A stretch of DNA of 64,000 nt, from the NCBI RefSeq assembly GCF_009834875.1, contig NZ_WVHT01000006.1, positions 1 to 64,000 of the forward strand. Reading direction: 5' to 3'. A program made the position numbers and the translations under genes. This DNA is from Hufsiella arboris (GTDB lineage: Bacteria > Bacteroidota > Bacteroidia > Sphingobacteriales > Sphingobacteriaceae). The notes under the pieces were generated by a model. It saw only the letters and a list, made by a program, of their open reading frames with translations. It was not told where the DNA came from and searched no databases. Shown piece by piece: positions 25,721 through 33,346 of the stretch. Position 1 is the stretch's first letter. The number at the start of each line of letters is the position of its first letter.

Positions 25721-26177
25721 TTCATAGCCAGGCAGGCCTAGATACTTTTTTCTACAGCAAAAAAAGTATCCAAAAACGCCGCGGCTGCTGAATCTTTGTC
25801 GTAAATCCTCAATAAATTGTTTGGGCGCATAGTTCGACTCCGCTCACCATGACAGGCACCGCACAATAAGTATTTTGAATGCTGAGCGGAGTCGAAGCAG
25901 GTCTTTACTTCCAAATCTTCAAAGGCCGGATCGTGCTTCGGAAAGGAACTGAATTGGAATGAATGTTTGTTTCCTACCGCTGATTAATGATTGTACAATT
26001 CCGTTATGGCATTACGTTATTCGGCGCCATGCAAGTAGGCGTGAAATCCGGGAGCGATGGGCTGAAAAGAAATGCGGGCCACGCGTGTGACAGTGCGGCT
26101 GAAGCTTATTTCTTTCCTTGAACTTTTGGATACTTTTGTTTCAAGACAAAAGTATCTAGCCATCGGGCGGCAATGAG
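25721..26177. repeat. Hairpin-bounded element U1
   Basis: The left end is TTCATAGCCAGGCAGGCCTA with an 11 bp perfect hairpin (GATACTTTTTT at 25741-25751, AAAAAAGTATC at 25760-25770). The right end is an 11 bp perfect hairpin (GATACTTTTGT at 26129-26139, ACAAAAGTATC at 26146-26156) followed by CTAGCCATCGGGCGGC. The two stems of this copy match each other in their variable outer part (GATAC). The middle is partly replaced by a second palindromic insert at 25833-25896. No protein gene is credible inside. Confidence 0.88.
25833..25896. repeat. 64 bp palindromic insert with 14 bp perfect arms
   Basis: TTCGACTCCGCTCA (25833-25846) and TGAGCGGAGTCGAA (25883-25896) are perfect inverted repeats around a 36-base loop. 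They replace the segment that other copies of the element carry here. Similar TTCGACTCCGCTCA hairpins are, from memory, frequent in Bacteroidota genomes. Confidence 0.8.
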
Positions 26178-26248
26178 CCCGGCTGACTTTCAATGTTTGC
26201 AAAAACCACTCATCAGAGCACTCTCTTACATTCATAAATAGTTTAGCC

Positions 26249-26793
26249 CTCATAGCCGGGCAGGCCTATTTACCTTTTCCTTCAGCTGAAAAGGTAACCC
26301 AAAAAGCCGCGACTGCTGAACCTTTGTCGTAAATACCTAATAAATTGTTTTTTGCGCATGTTCCGAGCCGTGGGAATGGAAGTGCAATTTGAAAGAACCC
26401 GCAACACTCGCGGAAAACGCTGATGCCTGTACGGACTTGAAAGGAACTGCAAACAATTTACTGGTCTTTACTTCCAAATCTTCAAAGGCCGGATCGTGCT
26501 TCGGAAAAGGTCTGTAATCATATAAGCGCTTGTTTCCTGCTGCTGATGAATGATCGTGCATTCCATTTTGGCACTGTTTCATTTGGCGCTTAGCAGGACG
26601 GCGTGAAGTCCGGGCGCGGTAGGCTGAAAAGAAATGCGGGCCAAGCGTGTGACAGTGCGGCTGAAGCTTATTTCTTTTCTTGAACTTTTGGCAACTTTTG
26701 TTTCAAGACAATGCCGAGCGTTAGCGAGACCATGAACACCAATAAAAAAATAAATGCTAGTGAATAACTGGCTAGCCATCGGGCGGCAATGAG
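26249..26793. repeat. Hairpin-bounded element U2
   Basis: The left end is CTCATAGCCGGGCAGGCCTA with a 10 bp hairpin (TTACCTTTTC from 26270, GAAAAGGTAA to 26297). The right end has AACTTTTG-TTTCAAGAC interrupted in its right arm by an inserted module at 26711-26770, then CTAGCCATCGGGCGGC at 26772. The spacer at 26178-26248 linking it to U1 is the conserved ~70 bp type. Interior blocks are CGCATGTTCCGAGCCGTGGG, CACTCGCGGAAAACGCTGAT and CTTCCAAATCTTCAAAGGCC. Confidence 0.87.
26711..26770. repeat. Nested ~60 bp module (copy 1 of 3)
   Basis: ATGCCGAGCGTTAGCGAGAC, then CATGAACACC, an A-rich run and TGAATAAC. It interrupts the right hairpin arm of U2. Related copies sit at 35713-35769 and 37571-37630, each time next to an element hairpin. 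Confidence 0.7.
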
Positions 26794-26919
26794 CCCGGCT
26801 AACGTTCATTGTTTGCAAAAGTCACTCATCAGGCTTAATTTACCCTTCCCAACGCTGATACCTGAAACTTAAACAAGTTCGGGTAAGTTTATTAACTTGG
26901 GATCTGGAAAGCTAACCCA

Positions 26920-28032
26920 ATGGAACCATTCGTATTAAATTTCGCTTTAAGTGCCGGCAGTGCATTAATGCTATGCTTTTTATTTCTATCTGATATACCC
27001 AAGGGAAACATCGGGGCAAACAAATGGCTGGGTGCGTTTTATTTTTGCCTTGCCTGTACTTTTTACCAGCTTTACATTGATAAGGCAGGATTGTCTAATG
27101 GTTTTCAAATACTGGTTTACTTTCTTGAACTATCCAGGTGGGCCGTTATGCCCTGCTTTTATTACGCCATTATAAATTTCACGGATCCGGAATATAGCAA
27201 CAAAAGAGCTTGGGTGCATTTTATTCCGAGTTTAGGCTATCTTCTATATTCATTGAGATATATCGTACCTGGTTTTTTCGGATATCCTCAGCAACTTCCC
27301 GAATTTCCTTTTCTAATATTCATCCTTCGTTATTTCTTTACAGGTCAGCTTATCTTTTATTGGCTTTTATCGTTTCGGAAGCTTTCTGCTCATAGAAAAT
27401 ACCTGCTCCAGGTAGCATCGTCTATTGAACGTATCGATCTGAATTGGTTAAAGAACCTGATGCTGATATCGCTTGTGATGATTTTGTTAAGGTTTATCCC
27501 CGACAAAGGAGGTTTCGTAAACAATTTTATTCCTTTGCTCTATTTCTCGGGGATGATATTCCTTGCTTATTATTCAATCCGGCAACAGCCAATTTTTGCT
27601 ATAGCACTTCCGCAATCTGCTCCTTCAAGTGATCATCAAAGTACGAAGGAAGTTTTTGAGAGGTTGGAAGTACAGCAAGTGGAGGCGCTTCGGGCACGGG
27701 TAACGAAAGTTACCAGGGAGAAAAAGCTCTACCTTGATCCTTCGCTTTCCCTGCCAGCTTTGTCAGGTCAAATAGGGATTGGTGTTCAGGATTTGTCGTA
27801 TGTGCTTAACAACGGACTGGGGAAAAATTTTTACGAGTTTATAAATGAATTACGGGTGGAGGAAGCAAAAGCACTTCTGGAATCAGAAAAGGTAAAAAGC
27901 CTGGATATGCTCGGTATTGCTACGCATGCAGGGTTCAACTCAAAAACCACTTTTAATACTACCTTCAAAAAGCTTACAGGACTTACTCCTACTGAGTATC
28001 TAAAATCCCGTTCTCAATCAATGACTTTATAG
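26920..28032 (+). CDS. AraC-family regulator with membrane-embedded N-terminus
   Basis: A 370-residue protein. Residues 1-225 contain about seven hydrophobic helices (e.g. FALSAGSALMLCFLFLS, FPFLIFILRYFFTGQLIFYWLL, FIPLLYFSGMIFLAYYSI). A linker precedes an HTH_18 domain at about 265-365 (LDPSLSLPALSGQIGIGVQDLSYVLNNGLGKNFYEFINELRV and MLGIATHAGFNSKTTFNTTFKKLTGLTPTEYLKSR). It probably senses a membrane or periplasmic cue and activates transcription while anchored. The gene is isolated among repeats, with a REP-like remnant (CTGAAACTTAAAC near 26863) just upstream. A decayed copy of its last ~105 bases lies at 29565. Confidence 0.88.
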   Translation: MEPFVLNFALSAGSALMLCFLFLSDIPKGNIGANKWLGAFYFCLACTFYQLYIDKAGLSNGFQILVYFLELSRWAVMPCFYYAIINFTDPEYSNKRAWVHFIPSLGYLLYSLRYIVPGFFGYPQQLPEFPFLIFILRYFFTGQLIFYWLLSFRKLSAHRKYLLQVASSIERIDLNWLKNLMLISLVMILLRFIPDKGGFVNNFIPLLYFSGMIFLAYYSIRQQPIFAIALPQSAPSSDHQSTKEVFERLEVQQVEALRARVTKVTREKKLYLDPSLSLPALSGQIGIGVQDLSYVLNNGLGKNFYEFINELRVEEAKALLESEKVKSLDMLGIATHAGFNSKTTFNTTFKKLTGLTPTEYLKSRSQSMTL

Positions 28033-28098
28033 AAAAGATCCACTATTAGGTCGCAGCGAGACGTTACGACCAGTTAAGACTTTATTTTTATGTTAGCC

Positions 28099-28464
28099 TT
28101 CATAGCCAGGCAGGCCTAGTCCTTTTTCTACAGCAAAAAAGGACCAAAATACCGCCGGCTTCACCGGTCTTCAGCTAAAAGTTCATGCTGATGGCAAGAG
28201 CGCAGCGAAGAACCGTGGGAATGGAAGCGGTTATTGATCGTTACTACTCCACTCGCTTCATCTGCTTGGCAATGCAAAATTAATGTATTTGCATCGCGTG
28301 GCACTGCTTTGGCGCCATACAGGACGGCGTGAAATCCGGGCGCGGTGGGCTGAAAAGAAATGCGGGCCACGCGTCGACTGTGCGGCTGAAGCTTGTTTCT
28401 TTTCTTGAACTTTTGGCAACTTTTGTTTCAAGACAAAAGTGGCTAGCCATCGGGCGGCAATGAG
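28099..28464. repeat. Hairpin-bounded element U3
   Basis: The left end is TTCATAGCCAGGCAGGCCTA with a 9 bp hairpin (GTCCTTTTT at 28119-28127, AAAAAGGAC at 28136-28144). The right end is an 8 bp hairpin (ACTTTTGT at 28419-28426, ACAAAAGT at 28433-28440) followed by CTAGCCATCGGGCGGC. The interior left part (CCGCCGGCTTCACCGGTCTT, TCAGCTAAAAGTTCATGCTG) is a variant shared with 37620-37690, not with U1/U2. Confidence 0.85.
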
Positions 28465-28533
28465 CCCGGCTAACATTCAATGTTGCAAAAGTCGCTCATC
28501 AGAACACTCTCTAACATTTAAATACGTTTGACC

Positions 28534-28638
28534 CTCATGGCCTGGCAGGCCTATTTCTTTTCTCTTGAAAGAAAAGAAACAAAAGTTCAAGGCTGCTGAA
28601 TCTTTGTCGCAAATTCTAATTAAATTGTGTTTTGCTAG
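28534..28638. repeat. Left end of hairpin-bounded element U4, truncated by a RAYT element
   Basis: CTCATGGCCTGGCAGGCCTA is followed by a 10 bp hairpin (TTTCTTTTCT at 28554-28563, AGAAAAGAAA at 28570-28579) and GGCTGCTGAATCTTTGTCGC. The conserved ~70 bp spacer at 28465-28533 joins it to U3. The element stops where the RAYT end begins at 28639. Confidence 0.8.
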
Positions 28639-29365
28639 GCTGGTTTAAGTCTTCCGTAGGGCGACTTAAATCTTTTTATGGCACCAGGACTCTGTCCGGC
28701 TATCTGACTACAAAAGTTCAACCGGCACTAAACCCGCCTGTTGCCCGCAATAATCAACGGCACTGCTGTATTTATAATCCCAGGCATTCCAAACAATACC
28801 CGCTCTAACCGGATTCTCATGTAAGTAATTCAGACGCTGCTCGAGCATCAAATTAGTACTCAATTCTATAGGATGATTATCTTGTTGCCAAAACTGGTAG
28901 ACCTTGTTGTTTGTGTTTCTCGCTCCAGCGCGTTTAAACATCCATATAAGCCAATCTTTGCGACTTTCTTGGACGTTCTCTTCAACTGCCGCTATGATCA
29001 TCCTGCTTGTGTATTTTTTGAAGTCACGAACGATGGCCGCGAGTTCAAATCCTTCTTTGGCTGAAATAATCAAATGCACGTGGTTACTCATAATCACCCA
29101 GGCATGTAACCGTAATCCTTTTTCATTTGTACAAAATCTGAGACTTTCAACCAGTATTTCTTTATAGCATTCTCTGCTAAATACATCAATCCAGTTAACT
29201 ACTGTACAGGTGATGAAATGAACTCGCGTATTATCGCCGAACCGATATCTTGTTGCCATGTTGAAAATGAGAACCCAATTTACTCTTTTCCTGCAAAAGA
29301 AGCCGGACGGAGTCCTGTTGTCATTTAAATCATTTAAGAGCGCTGCGCTGAACTCTTAAACGAGC
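28639..29365 (-). mobile_element. RAYT transposable element with inverted REP-like ends
   Basis: Both ends carry a hairpin and an inner inverted repeat. The left end is TTTAAGTC (28644-28651)/GACTTAAA (28663-28670) then CCAGGACTCTGTCCGGC. The right end, read from the other strand, is TTTAAGAG/CTCTTAAA (29333-29360) then CAGGACTCCGTCCGGC. The two stems differ at the inner bases but each stays paired. The element encloses only the transposase. The outermost bases GCTGG and GCTCG also mirror each other. A clear target duplication was not found. Confidence 0.85.
28708..29259 (-). CDS. REP-associated tyrosine transposase (RAYT, Y1/HUH family)
   Basis: A 183-residue single-strand DNA transposase of the IS200/IS605-like Y1 superfamily. 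The HUH metal motif is H60-V-H62 in VIMSNHVHLII, and the catalytic tyrosine is Y83 in RDFKKYTSRMI. The C-terminal RLNYLHENPVRAGIVWNAWDYKYSSA block is diagnostic of the REP-associated branch. It nicks and rejoins ssDNA at palindromic REP sequences. Both ends of this gene are flanked by inverted REP-like hairpins, and detached ends occur at 20618 and 33347. All catalytic residues are present, so it may be active. Confidence 0.93.
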   Translation of the reverse strand: MATRYRFGDNTRVHFITCTVVNWIDVFSRECYKEILVESLRFCTNEKGLRLHAWVIMSNHVHLIISAKEGFELAAIVRDFKKYTSRMIIAAVEENVQESRKDWLIWMFKRAGARNTNNKVYQFWQQDNHPIELSTNLMLEQRLNYLHENPVRAGIVWNAWDYKYSSAVDYCGQQAGLVPVELL

Positions 29366-29430
29366 AAAAGCAGGTCTGCTTAAAGCGTCCACCCACTGGA
29401 CAACACTGAAAGTGATGAAGTGAACATCCT

Positions 29431-29524
29431 GATGATCCGATATTTTGTATTTTGATGACAAGGTTAGTGAAAGTTACAAACTTTCTTTTATTTGCAGGGC
29501 TTAAGTTACCTATCGCTAAGCCGG
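29431..29524. repeat. Dispersed ~90 bp repeat T, copy 1
   Basis: From GATGATCCGATATTTTGTAT this matches 35022-35111. The core includes a small hairpin GAAAGTT-ACA-AACTTTC (about 29469-29485). The function is unknown. Confidence 0.7.
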
Positions 29525-29669
29525 CACCTGAAACTTAAGCCAGTAGGCTGAACTCTTAAACGAGCATGGGGTTTAATTCAAAACTACTTTTAACACTACC
29601 TTCAAAAAACTTACAGGGCTACTCCTAGCCTGTATCTAAAATCTCGTTCCCAGTAACTCCTTCATAGGG
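29525..29669 (+). pseudogene. REP remnant joined to a decayed 3' end of the AraC gene
   Basis: CTGAAACTTAAGCCAGTAGG and GAACTCTTAAACGAGC are pieces of the RAYT ends. From 29565 to 29669 the sequence matches the last ~105 bases of the AraC gene at 26920-28032 (GGTTTAATTCAAAACTACTT, CTACCTTCAAAAAACTTACA, TATCTAAAATCTCGTTC), with frame-breaking changes. The remaining bases to 29754 show nothing. Confidence 0.8.
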
Positions 29670-29754
29670 AGATCTTCGGTTAAGATGTTCGTTTGGATAC
29701 AAACGAACGGACTTCGAGCCTCGCCAACCTACTATTGCTTCATAAAAATTAATT

Positions 29755-30417
29755 ATGAAAGCAAAATCGTATCTCAGTAACGCTAATTGGAATTTCATCC
29801 GGTTGGCAATTTTTTCTGCAATCTTCGTATTTCAGCAGATGCAGACTTCCTGGGCCCAATCGACGGCCAACGTTTCAAAAAAATCAGAAATCACTTTAAG
29901 TTCATTTGAAGGTTTCTACAGATTTCCTAACCAGGTGGCGTACGTACAGTTCTATCAAAAGGATGGCAAACTGATGGCAACGCAGTTATGGGACAAGAAG
30001 CAATATGAAATGATCCGGAAATCGGAGCTTGAATTCGAAACCAGTGAGGGATATACAGCAAAGTTTATAGCAGATAAGGGAGATGTCAACGCAATGATGT
30101 TAAACGGTCGGATTTTACTTAGGAAGGTGAATTATAATCCTGAGCAAAAAATGGCTTTGGAAATTGAGCAGTTGAAAAAGCTTGAAGGTCGTTACCAGTT
30201 TCAGAAAGACGCTAAGCTGAGCATTGAGGTCATTGCAGAAAAAGGAGGCTTAATACTTCATCAATTGTGGGATGGAAAAAACATGTCATTTTACCCCAGG
30301 TCGGAGGTTGATTTTTTCAACGATGAGCTGACTTTTCCTTTACATTTTGTAGTGGAAAATGAGCAAGTAAAGCAAATGACATGCTTCGGTAACGATAAAT
30401 GGAATAAACTGAACTAA
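29755..30417 (+). CDS. Exported protein with two DUF3471-like repeats
   Basis: A 220-residue protein with a signal peptide (FIRLAIFSAIFVFQQMQTSWAQ). Two similar ~75-residue beta-rich units follow. The first is LSSFEGFYRFPNQVAYVQFYQKDGKLMATQLWDKKQ; the second is LKKLEGRYQFQKDAKLSIEVIAEKGGLILHQLWDGKN. This pattern is like the small lipocalin-like domain often appended to beta-lactamase-fold hydrolases, and such a hydrolase follows two genes downstream. No catalytic residues are evident, so it is likely a periplasmic binding or inhibitor-like partner. Its stop is 4 bases before the next gene. Confidence 0.6.
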   Translation: MKAKSYLSNANWNFIRLAIFSAIFVFQQMQTSWAQSTANVSKKSEITLSSFEGFYRFPNQVAYVQFYQKDGKLMATQLWDKKQYEMIRKSELEFETSEGYTAKFIADKGDVNAMMLNGRILLRKVNYNPEQKMALEIEQLKKLEGRYQFQKDAKLSIEVIAEKGGLILHQLWDGKNMSFYPRSEVDFFNDELTFPLHFVVENEQVKQMTCFGNDKWNKLN

Positions 30418-30421
30418 GAAT

Positions 30422-31354
30422 ATGGCTATGAAAACGTTATCGAAAACCAAGTTGTTCCTGGTCATATTATTGAGCATTGGCGGATCAGTTTCCGCCCAGG
30501 ACCTGCCCGACACTGATTACCATACTAAAATCGCCTCTCCTGCATATAAGGACAAGAAAGGTCCTTTGATCTTATTTGATGAAGGTCATGGAAATCCCGT
30601 CTCATTGAAAAACAACTATTCGGGTTTCAATAAACTTTTGTCTGATGATGGCTATTTATTAACGTCAGCAAAAACAGCGGTTAGTAAGAATATGCTTTCT
30701 GACGCGAAGATTTATGTATCAGTGAATGCACTATCAAATCCAGCTATCTGGAGTTTACCAACTAGTTCTGCCTATACAAGCGATGAAATTAAAACATTAA
30801 ATGAGTGGGTAAAAAACGGCGGAAGCTTGTTTTTGGTTACCGATCATTTCCCTTGCGGAGGTTCTGTTAATCTGTTAGCACAAACTTTTGGGTTTAATAT
30901 CATCAACGGTTATGCTAAGAGAGATGACCGGAAGACAGAAATTTTCTCGCTGAAGACGGGGAATTTGTTAAAATCTGTCATTACTCAAACTCCGGGTAAA
31001 GTGATCGACAGCATTCGTATTTGGGGAGGAACCGCTTTTGTTCCACCACAACCCGCGCAAATTCTTACTACGCTGGGGTCAGGATATACCGTCTATCTCC
31101 CGGCAAAAGAAGAAGATATGAATTGGCCGATTGTCGATTCAGTTCCCCGTATTTCGGGATTAGGGCTTGCAGACGGAGCATTTATGAAATACGGAAAAGG
31201 CCGTCTTGTTATATTTTGTGATGGAGCTGGTTTCACCGCTCAGATAGAAGGAACTAAAGATACCAAACGAGGGTTCAACCATCCGGATGCGCATCAAAAT
31301 GTACAATTTCTATTGAACCTTATTCACTGGCTCGACAAAGGAACCGTGAATTAA
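30422..31354 (+). CDS. Exported glutamine-amidotransferase-like / DUF4350-type protein
   Basis: A 310-residue protein with a signal peptide (LFLVILLSIGGSVSAQ). The Rossmann-like core reads KGPLILFDEGHGNPVS, a long helix, DAKIYVSVNALSNP, then TSDEIKTLNEWVKNGGSLFLVTDHFPCGGSVNLLAQTFGF. That strand-helix-strand pattern is typical of class I amidotransferase-like (ThuA/DUF4350) domains. GKGRLVIFCDGAGFTAQ follows. No Cys-His-Glu triad is clear, so it may bind a ligand rather than hydrolyse. A second ATG two codons in (30428) is an equally good start. It sits between two exported proteins in one operon. Confidence 0.6.
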   Translation: MAMKTLSKTKLFLVILLSIGGSVSAQDLPDTDYHTKIASPAYKDKKGPLILFDEGHGNPVSLKNNYSGFNKLLSDDGYLLTSAKTAVSKNMLSDAKIYVSVNALSNPAIWSLPTSSAYTSDEIKTLNEWVKNGGSLFLVTDHFPCGGSVNLLAQTFGFNIINGYAKRDDRKTEIFSLKTGNLLKSVITQTPGKVIDSIRIWGGTAFVPPQPAQILTTLGSGYTVYLPAKEEDMNWPIVDSVPRISGLGLADGAFMKYGKGRLVIFCDGAGFTAQIEGTKDTKRGFNHPDAHQNVQFLLNLIHWLDKGTVN

Positions 31355-31437
31355 AACCAATGGATCAGGAAGCATTAATTTCAATTCCTGATCCTTTAAA
31401 ACCTATCATAAAATTTCTGATATAAATCTCGTAGTTA

Positions 31438-33336
31438 ATGAAAATTTCGACTTCAATCTTAAAACGCTCGATCTCGAGCCTGATTTTCTTTTTTACCATT
31501 AATGTGTTCGGCCAGGTTTCTCAAAATCACCCGAATCCGTCCGAATCACGGACCGTCCTGCTTCACAAGCTAAAAGAAGTGATGAAGGAAGAACATATTC
31601 CAGGTCTGATGATTTCAATTGTAAAAGGGGATTCAATATATGCGGGTGGACTAGGTTACGCTGACGTAAAAAATAAGATACCCGTTAGTTCGAGGACTCT
31701 TTTCCTCCAAAATTCAGTCACCAAGATGTTTACCGCGATGGGAATCCTTCAACTGGTTCATCAGGGTAAATTCAAATTAACTGACGAATTGAAAAAAATC
31801 GCACCGGAGATTGAATTTCAAAACAAATGGGAGGACACAAATCCCGTTAAGGTCGTACATCTGCTTGAACATACTGCAGGCTTTGATGATGTTCATTTGA
31901 ATAACATGTATTCCAATAAATCTGAAAAGCATAAGGGTTTAGAGGCGGCTATGATCTTTAAGAACAGTTATGTTTCAAGATGGAAGCCGGGTCAACGGAT
32001 GTCATATTCCAATCCGGATTATGCAATACTGGGATATTTAATAGAAAAGTTTAGTGGAAAGTCCTGGAGCTCCTTTATAAAAGAGTCCGTTCTTAGTCCC
32101 ATTGGCATGCACGATTCAAACTGTGAACTGAAAGTACAAGACCTTACGAACTACGCAATAGGTTACCGTTTCTCCAATGGCGATCCAATTCCTTTCCCGT
32201 TTAATTCCCCTGCAGGTACCGGATCAGGAAGCGCCTTAAAAGCTGATGCTCAGGACATGGCGAAATTTGTACGTTTCTTTCTAAACGACTGGCGCACCGA
32301 TTCTTCCAGGTGGCTTCCGCTCTCCTACCTGGAGCAAATGGAGACGGTGCATAGTACCCTTGCAGCCAAAAATGGCCTGAAGTTAGGTTATGGTTTTGCA
32401 AATGAGAAATTTCCTAATAACTCTAAAGTAACGTTCCGCGGTCATTTTGGCGGTGATAACGGCTTTAATTCACTTGTGCTGTATAACCGTGAACATAAAC
32501 TAGGTTATGCAATTTGTAATAATGGTTATAAAGGAATGTGGCGACTATCCCAATTGATTGAAGAGTACTTGACTTTAGACCTGCCTTTACCAAAAGTAGA
32601 TCAGCCTATTTCATTAGGTAGAAGTGCCGACGCCTACCTCGGATACTATCAGTTTCTTAACACACAACGAAGTAAGTGGAATTTTTTACAGAAGATTACT
32701 AATGGCTTCAAGGTGGAAAAATCCGCAGACAAGCTGATAGTGCATTGGATGTTTGGTCGACAGGATGATACCCTATACCGGATGAAAAATATGTTGTTTA
32801 AGCGAAAACATGATCTTGATCCTTATTATGTTTTCGGTAAGGATGATGAAGGTACCCCATTTTTTCAGGGCGAACGAAATGAGTATTATCAAAAAACAGC
32901 TTACTTTCCGGTATTAATGCAGCAGGTTTTCCTCGGCCTGACAACTTTAGCAGTCTTACTTAGTATACTTCTTGCTGTTATAACACTGATTCCAGCCTCG
33001 TTTAAAAACTCGAAACCAGCTGTCAGAGGGCCGGTTTTCTTTCCAATACTTGCATTTATTTCAGGATTTCTCGCATATCGCACACTATCCGTAACAGACG
33101 AAACAAATAAGCTTTTATATAATGATTTTAATATTTCTTCTGGTACCATCTTTTTTGGCTCACTAGGCTTCGCTGTATATATTTTCTACGCGATATTTCT
33201 ATTATACCGTAAATGGAATAGTCTTCGAAGCTGGGGTATCAAGGGCATGTTATGCTTTAATCTCGGTGTTTTAGGTTGCTTCGCTTTTTATCTGGCAGTG
33301 CATGGCTGGATTGGCATTTGTGTCTGGAATTTGTAA
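31438..33336 (+). CDS. Exported serine hydrolase, class C beta-lactamase/PBP-like, with C-terminal membrane helices
   Basis: A 632-residue protein with a signal peptide (LIFFFTINVFGQ). The beta-lactamase (class C/esterase) domain at about 40-385 has S93-V-T-K96, Y190-S-N192 (RMSYSNPDYAILGYLIE) and a GHFGGDNG strand standing for the third motif. A linker domain precedes four hydrophobic helices from about 495 to the end (VFLGLTTLAVLLSILLAVITLI, FFPILAFISGFLAY, IFFGSLGFAVYIFYAIFLLY, MLCFNLGVLGCFAFYLAV). It probably acts on peptidoglycan peptides or small esters in the periplasm while anchored. It is the last gene of a three-gene exported cluster. Confidence 0.88.
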   Translation: MKISTSILKRSISSLIFFFTINVFGQVSQNHPNPSESRTVLLHKLKEVMKEEHIPGLMISIVKGDSIYAGGLGYADVKNKIPVSSRTLFLQNSVTKMFTAMGILQLVHQGKFKLTDELKKIAPEIEFQNKWEDTNPVKVVHLLEHTAGFDDVHLNNMYSNKSEKHKGLEAAMIFKNSYVSRWKPGQRMSYSNPDYAILGYLIEKFSGKSWSSFIKESVLSPIGMHDSNCELKVQDLTNYAIGYRFSNGDPIPFPFNSPAGTGSGSALKADAQDMAKFVRFFLNDWRTDSSRWLPLSYLEQMETVHSTLAAKNGLKLGYGFANEKFPNNSKVTFRGHFGGDNGFNSLVLYNREHKLGYAICNNGYKGMWRLSQLIEEYLTLDLPLPKVDQPISLGRSADAYLGYYQFLNTQRSKWNFLQKITNGFKVEKSADKLIVHWMFGRQDDTLYRMKNMLFKRKHDLDPYYVFGKDDEGTPFFQGERNEYYQKTAYFPVLMQQVFLGLTTLAVLLSILLAVITLIPASFKNSKPAVRGPVFFPILAFISGFLAYRTLSVTDETNKLLYNDFNISSGTIFFGSLGFAVYIFYAIFLLYRKWNSLRSWGIKGMLCFNLGVLGCFAFYLAVHGWIGICVWNL

Positions 33337-33346
33337 TGTCCCAACT

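Noticed and set aside
25331-28480. Several minus-strand frames of 60-130 codons over the hairpin elements, with related translations (for example NVSRAHCRPMA and RKEISFSRTVTRLARISFQPTAPGF)
   Set aside because: Their similarity follows from the repeated DNA, their lengths and starts vary, they run through the palindromes, and indels between copies shift the frame. They are shadows of the repeat, not a protein family.
14235-29754. CRISPR array among the repeats
   Set aside because: The repeats are long, unevenly spaced and mosaic. There is no series of short identical repeats with unique equal-length spacers, and no cas gene.
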